NCBI RefSeq assembly: GCF_046557915.1
Contig: NZ_JBHEBG010000001.1
Location: 868,001 to 932,000, forward strand
From: JBHEBG01 sp046557915
Lineage (GTDB): Bacteria > Bacteroidota > Bacteroidia > Flavobacteriales > Flavobacteriaceae
Direction of reading: 5' to 3'
DNA: 64,000 bases
Under the pieces are notes generated by a model. That model saw only the letters and a list, made by a program, of their open reading frames with translations, searched no databases and had not been told where the DNA came from. Numbering within the stretch: position 1 is the stretch's first letter; every line of letters starts with the position of its first letter. Below, piece after piece: positions 59,400 to 64,000 of the stretch. The position numbers and the translations under genes are program-made.

Positions 59400-60285
59400 T
59401 AGGTTATTTTTGGTGTTGCTATTACTATTAAGCGGATTAGGGATGTTGAATGCCCAAAATCTTCTGGAGACCCTGGAACAGGAACATACGGACGATCCTC
59501 TTTACACCCTGGCATCCTTTAAGGCCACAAGGATTGCCATTGGACAGTCTGTGGAAACCCGAAAAAAAGGTGTATTGGAATGGCACTTAATGAATAGGTT
59601 TTGGAACATACCAACGGGCCGAACCCAAAGTTTTTTGGCAGATCGGCTTAGCGTTCGGTTTGCCCTGGAATATGGTATTTCTGACCGACTTACCTTTGGA
59701 ATGGGCGGCACCACTTGGGATGGTATTTTCGACGGATTTTTAAAATACAGGCTGGTAAGACAACGTATGGACAAAAAGGGATCTCCAATAAGTATTACCG
59801 TTTTTCAGAATGGCAGCTATCGAAGCGATTCTTATCCCAGCATCACCACTGGGGATAATTTTAAAAATAGACTGTCCTTTACGAGTCAGGTAATGATCGC
59901 CCGTAAGTTCAACCCTAATTTTTCATTGCAATTTACACCCTCATTTGTACATCGGGGCGGGTTGTTATTTCCCGAAGACACGCAGAACCATTTTGTTTTG
60001 GGCCTTGGTGGTAGATACAAATTGGGGAACCATGTTTCGGTAGTTTCGGAGTATCACTATGTAACCAACCCCATTGAATCGGCAGATACCTACGACGCGT
60101 TTGCTATAGGTGTAAATTGGGAAATAAGTGATGTAATTCTGCAATTTCATATGACCAATGCCAGAAGCATGGCAGAAAGTGCGTTCCTTACGCAAACTTT
60201 CAACAACTTCAACACTGAAGATGGTAATTTTCATTTTGGATTTAATTTCACCTACGTGTTACATTTCAACAAGAAGAAAAAATGA
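59389..60285 (+). CDS. DUF5777-family outer-membrane beta-barrel protein, copy 1
   Basis: 298 residues from the ATG at 59389, which starts a good signal peptide (MKDNRLFLVLLLLLSGLG, cleavage near NAQ). The conserved DUF5777 opening is 'FKATRIAIGQSVETRKKGVLEW', and alternating beta-strands with aromatic girdles ('FGMGGTTWDGIFDGFLKYRLV', 'LGLGGRYKLGNHVSVVSEYHY') indicate a barrel. Last gene of the first cassette. It is probably an outer-membrane channel or assembly factor acting with the YceI and OB-fold proteins; the substrate is unknown. Confidence 0.85.
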   Translation: MKDNRLFLVLLLLLSGLGMLNAQNLLETLEQEHTDDPLYTLASFKATRIAIGQSVETRKKGVLEWHLMNRFWNIPTGRTQSFLADRLSVRFALEYGISDRLTFGMGGTTWDGIFDGFLKYRLVRQRMDKKGSPISITVFQNGSYRSDSYPSITTGDNFKNRLSFTSQVMIARKFNPNFSLQFTPSFVHRGGLLFPEDTQNHFVLGLGGRYKLGNHVSVVSEYHYVTNPIESADTYDAFAIGVNWEISDVILQFHMTNARSMAESAFLTQTFNNFNTEDGNFHFGFNFTYVLHFNKKKK

Positions 60286-60491
60286 TATTCTAACGACTTC
60301 GTAGGTTTATCGACCCGTAGTAACTAGTATTTTTGGGGTAAGTAATTGGCGTACATAACTTCTTTTAACGCAAAGCTTTAAAGTAAAAATTTCCCCTTCA
60401 CGTCTCATTTATTCCTGTTCGCCCTAGTTTATTTGATTCTGGCTGTCCATAGGGGTTACTTTACCTCATGAAACCTTTTAATAAGCCGGCC
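60286..60491 (+). promoter_or_regulatory. spacer before the cytochrome gene with a TATTTTTG box
   Basis: This spacer separates the two cassettes. TATTTTTG at 60328-60335 matches the -7 consensus, but would leave a leader of ~150 bases to the ATG at 60492. No stem-loop terminator of cassette 1 is evident, so read-through into cassette 2 is possible. Confidence 0.35.
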
Positions 60492-60848
60492 ATGACCAGA
60501 AAGAACAAACTGCCCATTAGCCTTGGCCTATGGACCATTATCTTGTTGGCGTCTTGTGAATATAATGTTGAAAATGAAGAGGTAATTGTACCCACTGGGT
60601 GCCAACCCGAAGTTTCCTATGAAACCACTATACGCCCTTTGATAAATGACAACTGTATGCCTTGCCATAATGGGGATGGCAGCGAACCTTTTGCACCGGA
60701 CCTCACTACCTATAATGCCGTAGAAAACATTGCGGGTACGGTAAAACAAGTAACCCAGGCAAGAACAATGCCAATAGGAAGCACTTTAACCCAGGACCAG
60801 ATAAACGCCATAGGATGTTGGGTAGATAACGGGGCTCCTAACAATTAA
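60492..60848 (+). CDS. c-type cytochrome lipoprotein
   Basis: 118 residues from the ATG at 60492; the frame is open from 60468, but this start directly precedes a basic lipoprotein signal (MTRKNKLPIS.., lipobox LLASC, Cys22). A single heme-c site C-M-P-C-H is at 55-59 within 'INDNCMPCHNGDG'. A Met candidate for the sixth ligand is in 'ARTMPIGSTLT'. The shape matches the short monoheme lipoproteins of flavobacteria. It heads the second cassette, with the OB-fold gene two bases downstream, which suggests that the envelope cassette handles electrons or a redox reaction. Confidence 0.85.
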   Translation: MTRKNKLPISLGLWTIILLASCEYNVENEEVIVPTGCQPEVSYETTIRPLINDNCMPCHNGDGSEPFAPDLTTYNAVENIAGTVKQVTQARTMPIGSTLTQDQINAIGCWVDNGAPNN

Positions 60849-60850
60849 TA

Positions 60851-61282
60851 ATGAAAGGGATGAAAATAAGTACCCGCAGATTGCTTCTCACATTTTTGAT
60901 AGCGCTAACGCTAGGATCAGCAATTGCACTCTATTATTACAACAAACCCGCTATTGATGTTCAAAATGCAGATACTGCTTACGCGCTATCTGCAAAAAAC
61001 CTCATTTGGGAATATCAGGAAGATGAGATAAGCACTAACAAAAAGTATTTGGAGAAGATAATTCAGGTGAAAGGATTGGTAGCGGAGGTTGCCTTTCATA
61101 AGGGTTTTCATGTGGTGACATTAAATGGTGAAGGATTGGATTCTAAGGTTATTTGCCATATGGAACCCACAGAAAACAAAAAAACGGCCGGTCTGGAAAA
61201 AGGACAAATGGTAGCTGTTAAGGGTATTTGTACCGGGTATTTATTAGATGTTATGCTGATAAAATGCGTATTGATCAATTAA
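60851..61282 (+). CDS. membrane-anchored OB-fold (tRNA_anti-like) protein, copy 2
   Basis: 143 residues: N-terminal helix (~10-30), then an OB-like domain with 'YLEKIIQVKGLVAEV' and the terminal block 'VAVKGICTGYLLDVMLIKCVLIN', shared with copy 1. One conserved Cys pair (GIC and KCVL) is kept, while the other Cys pair of copy 1 is reduced to one ('KVICHME'). It starts two bases after the cytochrome stop. YceI copy 2 follows after five bases. Anchored to the inner membrane, domain in the periplasm. Confidence 0.75.
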   Translation: MKGMKISTRRLLLTFLIALTLGSAIALYYYNKPAIDVQNADTAYALSAKNLIWEYQEDEISTNKKYLEKIIQVKGLVAEVAFHKGFHVVTLNGEGLDSKVICHMEPTENKKTAGLEKGQMVAVKGICTGYLLDVMLIKCVLIN

Positions 61283-61287
61283 AGAAT

Positions 61288-61830
61288 ATGAAACATATTT
61301 ATGTAGCTTTTTTTAGTTTGTTAATCATGGGCGTTACGAATGCCCAGGATAAATACCTCACCAAGGAGGGTTACGTCTCTTTTTTTTCGCACTCCATAGT
61401 GGAGGATATAAAGGCAGATAACAATCAGGTTTTAAGTGTTGTCGATAGCAAGACAGGAAAGATCGCCATACAACTTTTAATGAGGTCTTTTATGTTTGAA
61501 AAAGCATTGATGCGAGAACATTTCAATGATAATTATGTGGAATCCGATATCTATCCAAAAGCTAAGTTTTCGGGGAGCATAGAAAATTTCGATACGCTTG
61601 CCAATTTATCCAGTGATATTAGAATAGTGGGAACGCTGAGTCTGCATGGCAAGGAAAACAATATTGCTACGGATGCAACTATAACTGTAGAGGCCAATAA
61701 ACTGATACTCACAGGAGAGTTCGACGTTAAGGTAGCAGATTACGATATTAAAATTCCGGCATTGGTCAAAAACAATATATCCAAGACTATAAAGGTGAGT
61801 TTTGAGCTACACCACACACCATACAAATAA
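61288..61830 (+). CDS. YceI-family lipocalin-like periplasmic protein, copy 2
   Basis: 180 residues from the ATG at 61288, where a signal peptide begins (MKHIYVAFFSLLIMG, cleavage near TNAQ); the longer frame from 61228 would overlap the OB-fold gene. Core blocks: 'GYVSFFSHSIVEDIKADNNQ', 'MREHFNDNYVESDIYPKAKFSGS' (read in parts) and the end 'SKTIKVSFELHHTPYK'. It is collinear with copy 1 and well diverged, so the duplication is old. Located in the periplasm. Spaced five bases from OB-fold copy 2 and 50 bases before DUF5777 copy 2. Confidence 0.9.
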   Translation: MKHIYVAFFSLLIMGVTNAQDKYLTKEGYVSFFSHSIVEDIKADNNQVLSVVDSKTGKIAIQLLMRSFMFEKALMREHFNDNYVESDIYPKAKFSGSIENFDTLANLSSDIRIVGTLSLHGKENNIATDATITVEANKLILTGEFDVKVADYDIKIPALVKNNISKTIKVSFELHHTPYK

Positions 61831-61880
61831 GCTGGTGGCCCATCTATGAAAATGAAACAAAAACCGATAAATCCAATCAG

Positions 61881-62759
61881 ATGAAACCTATTTTTCTTAT
61901 TTATTTTTTAATGTTGATGCCACTTAGCGCAATGTCCCAAGAGTTAGAAGCTTTGTTGGAAGAAACATCAACAGATACCACTTTTCTGGTTTCGGGTACC
62001 TTCAATGGCACAAGATTGCTTAACGGGCATTCCGTGGAAACAAGAAAAACAGGGGTCTTAGAATTTCTTATATCCCATCGTTTTGGCAGAGTAAATTCGG
62101 GTTTTGATCAGTTGTTTGGTCTAGACGATTCTACTATTCGTTTTGGTTTCGAATATGGATTTACGGATAAACTTACCGTGGCTTTGGGAAGAAGTTCTTT
62201 TGAAAAAACTTTCGATGGTTATCTTAAATATAGATTACTTCAACAAAAAATAGGAAAGCAACCCTTTCCGTTTAGTGTTACCTTGTTCGGTAGTGCAACC
62301 CAAAAGACCATCAAGGACTATGAACCGGACGAAAAACCCTCCTTTAGTGAGCGGTTAACCTATACCGGCCAGGTTTTAATTGCCAGAAAATTTAACCCAA
62401 ACGTTTCGCTACAGTTTGCACCAACATTGGTCCATTTCAATACAACTGCCATCGAAGCAGATCCACATGATATGGTAGCCTTGGGTTTTGGGGCCAGGGT
62501 AAAAATAAGTAAGCGTATATCCCTTAACGGGGAATATTACTATAACCTAAACCCTTTTGAATCTTTGGATGTTAAAAATTCCGTTGCTTTTGGGATAGAT
62601 ATTGAAACGGGAGGGCATATTTTTCAACTAATTTTCACCAACTCGGTTTCCATGATAGAAAAAGGATTTATAGCAGAAACTACAGGTGGGTTTTTTAAGG
62701 GTGATATCCATTTTGGATTCAATATTTCCAGGGCATTTCAGATAAAAAAAACACAATAA
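61881..62759 (+). CDS. DUF5777-family outer-membrane beta-barrel protein, copy 2
   Basis: 292 residues with a signal peptide (MKPIFLIYFLMLMPLSAMSQ). Same conserved opening as copy 1: 'FNGTRLLNGHSVETRKTGVLEF', then beta-strands with 'LGRSSFEKTFDGYLKYRLL' and 'ALGFGARVKISKRISLNGEYYYN'. It is the last gene of the second cassette and is followed by a good terminator. Retention of two full barrel copies suggests two related but separate cargos or partners. Confidence 0.85.
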   Translation: MKPIFLIYFLMLMPLSAMSQELEALLEETSTDTTFLVSGTFNGTRLLNGHSVETRKTGVLEFLISHRFGRVNSGFDQLFGLDDSTIRFGFEYGFTDKLTVALGRSSFEKTFDGYLKYRLLQQKIGKQPFPFSVTLFGSATQKTIKDYEPDEKPSFSERLTYTGQVLIARKFNPNVSLQFAPTLVHFNTTAIEADPHDMVALGFGARVKISKRISLNGEYYYNLNPFESLDVKNSVAFGIDIETGGHIFQLIFTNSVSMIEKGFIAETTGGFFKGDIHFGFNISRAFQIKKTQ

Positions 62760-62801
62760 GGATACATTGTAATAAAAGTAAAAATTGCAGTGAAGAAGAG
62801 G

Positions 62802-62829
62802 GCCCTTCGATTATCGAGGGGCTTTTTTT
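62802..62829 (+). terminator. terminator of the second envelope cassette
   Basis: GCCCTTCGA (62802-62810) pairs with TCGAGGGGC (62814-62822), with one G-U pair and a three-base loop, followed by seven T (62823-62829). The T-run overlaps the final codon of the convergent DUF3078 gene. Confidence 0.85.
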
Positions 62830-63922
62830 AGAAACTATATGCCAGTCCTACCCCCAATATCTGTTTAAATTGAATCCTAGACCTACCCGGTTGAGTGATG
62901 GTGCCGTCTGCAGCTTTCTCTTCATCAAATTTTATGTCCTCATCGAAGATTACATGGGTGCCTATGGTTGCATTTACATATTCGTTTACCGTTAAATTAA
63001 GAAGCAATTCCCAGTCCAAGTCCACATTTCCAAAACTCCTTAGATAATCGGTATAAAGATTGAGTCTATGTTTCAATGCCATATTCTTGTAAAGTTGAGG
63101 CTCCCAGGTATTGGTCAATAAAAAACCGAATTCCATGAACAAGCGCTCCCCCTCTTTTATAATATTGCCATCAGCATCCAGTATCGCACGTTTAACCCCA
63201 AAGGCCCCTTGGTTTGCCAATTCTTGATCTAGTACAAAAGTGGCCTTTTGTGTTAAGGGGGAAAGATACAGGTTAAACTTTTGTTTTTCCTTGATAAAAG
63301 ACGTTCCTGCCCCTATAAAAAGATATCCCGGAGCCATAAACCTAGAGATTAGCACGGTTCTGTCTACCCCTTTAAAACCCTGATCGAACTGCGTATTAAA
63401 ACTGGTCTTAACAGAGTAATACCAGTTGCTTATGGTATCTCGGCGATAGCCAAAAGTAGAGCTGAATCGTATAACGTCATCAGTTTTCTGAAGCTTGCGC
63501 CCATCCTGGGCGTTTAGGCCATATCGGAGATCCAAATTATTGTCCCATTGGATATACCTAAACTTATAATTTCTAGCAAATTGAGCGCTACCTTGCCCGG
63601 AAATGGAATTGTTTCCACCGGCGTTCCAGTTTACAAATGCAACTTCGCTAAGGTTCAATGCCAGCTTGTTTTCTTTTTCCCAAAAAGAGGGTACTTTAAA
63701 GCGCTTAAATTTTTTGGTCAAAGGTTTGGTGGCCTTGAAGGAAACATAGGTATTGGTGAGGTATGCCCCTCGGGGTATATTCTTCAGTTTTGTTTGTGTT
63801 TCACGGATTACAATGGTATCTATAACAGTGGTATCCCTTGGAACAGGCGGAATGGAATCTTGTGCGGATACGGCATTTAAAAATAGCAGGGAGAGGAGGA
63901 GTAAACTTGTTTTTTTAATCAT
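62828..63922 (-). CDS. DUF3078 family outer-membrane-associated protein
   Basis: 364 residues with a Sec signal (MIKKTSLLLLSLLFLNAVSAQ). DUF3078 features: the repeated short phrase 'NLSEVAFVNWNAGGNNSISGQ', 'NNLDLRYGLNAQDGRKLQKTDD' and alternating strands to the end 'QILGVGLAYSF', an aromatic C-terminus typical of outer-membrane barrels in this phylum. Role unknown. The stop shares bases with the terminator of the converging cassette. The 78 bases after the start to the window edge hold no recognisable gene. Confidence 0.85.
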   Translation of the reverse strand: MIKKTSLLLLSLLFLNAVSAQDSIPPVPRDTTVIDTIVIRETQTKLKNIPRGAYLTNTYVSFKATKPLTKKFKRFKVPSFWEKENKLALNLSEVAFVNWNAGGNNSISGQGSAQFARNYKFRYIQWDNNLDLRYGLNAQDGRKLQKTDDVIRFSSTFGYRRDTISNWYYSVKTSFNTQFDQGFKGVDRTVLISRFMAPGYLFIGAGTSFIKEKQKFNLYLSPLTQKATFVLDQELANQGAFGVKRAILDADGNIIKEGERLFMEFGFLLTNTWEPQLYKNMALKHRLNLYTDYLRSFGNVDLDWELLLNLTVNEYVNATIGTHVIFDEDIKFDEEKAADGTITQPGRSRIQFKQILGVGLAYSF

Positions 63923-64000
63923 TGTTGTTTTACTATAATAAATCGGTGATATATTTTTTTAAGGATATTAAATCTATTGCCGCTTGCTGGTGTAGTTCGT

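Noticed and set aside
1..64000. Mobile elements, CRISPR arrays, tRNA or rRNA genes
   Set aside because: I found no transposase or integrase gene, no regularly spaced repeats and no cloverleaf- or rRNA-like sequence while reading the intergenic regions.

Overview
The window looks like a chromosomal segment of a flavobacterium (Bacteroidota, Flavobacteriaceae, probably marine). The evidence is the gene families present (DUF1080, DUF5777, DUF3078, DUF6503, DUF3109, Pit-PhoU fusion, LytTR systems), moderate-to-low GC, A-rich rather than Shine-Dalgarno leaders, several TTG/GTG starts, and promoter boxes of the Bacteroidota TAnnTTTG type. No rRNA, tRNA, CRISPR array, insertion sequence, prophage or plasmid gene was seen.

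Layout. 1-12.6 kb: the end of a MATE exporter, a lipoprotein amidohydrolase, two tandem ~1,040-residue BNR/sortilin-like secreted proteins, HemJ, an NtrY-like kinase, a crotonase and an unrecognised secreted protein. 12.7-24.3 kb: housekeeping and small regulatory genes (PA0069-type radical SAM, a DGPF protein with an ECF42-type sigma factor, a Gfo/Idh oxidoreductase, HD hydrolase, PlsC, bacilliredoxin, TerB-DnaJ, HupE/UreJ, dCMP deaminase, CtpA protease, MarC, DUF3109). 24.3-28.2 kb: a LytS/LytTR two-component pair, then a previously unlisted 54-codon secreted peptide and a 183-residue secreted protein. 28.2-33.3 kb: class Ia ribonucleotide reductase nrdB-nrdA, with a long non-coding gap and an isolated, very strong terminator before it. 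After nrdA, on the opposite strand, come three tiny membrane-protein genes, two of which are 28-residue paralogues.

33.3-46.9 kb is a coherent sugar-oxidation locus: two GMC flavoenzymes carrying a C-x5-C-x3-C cluster motif, one Tat-exported small subunit, three TIM-barrel isomerases/epimerases, a Gfo/Idh dehydrogenase, two DUF1080 (3-keto-glycoside hydrolase family) lipoproteins and two MFS importers. The likely logic is C3 oxidation of glycosides in the periplasm, cleavage of the 3-keto-glycoside, and import and reduction or isomerisation of the product. 46.9-54.7 kb returns to core genes (yicC, gmk, nadD, a CAP-domain lipoprotein, DUF6503, a phosphate transporter, dGTPase).

54.6-62.8 kb: a membrane-tethered LytTR regulator stands divergent from a four-repeat lamin-tail-like lipoprotein. 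This is followed by two copies of an OB-fold / YceI / DUF5777 barrel cassette, the second led by a c-type cytochrome lipoprotein. A DUF3078 protein closes the window.

The items most worth a second look are the pair of 28-residue membrane peptides at 32.66-32.96 kb, the duplicated envelope cassette at 58.4-62.8 kb, and the orphan terminator with palindromes at 28.2-28.7 kb.
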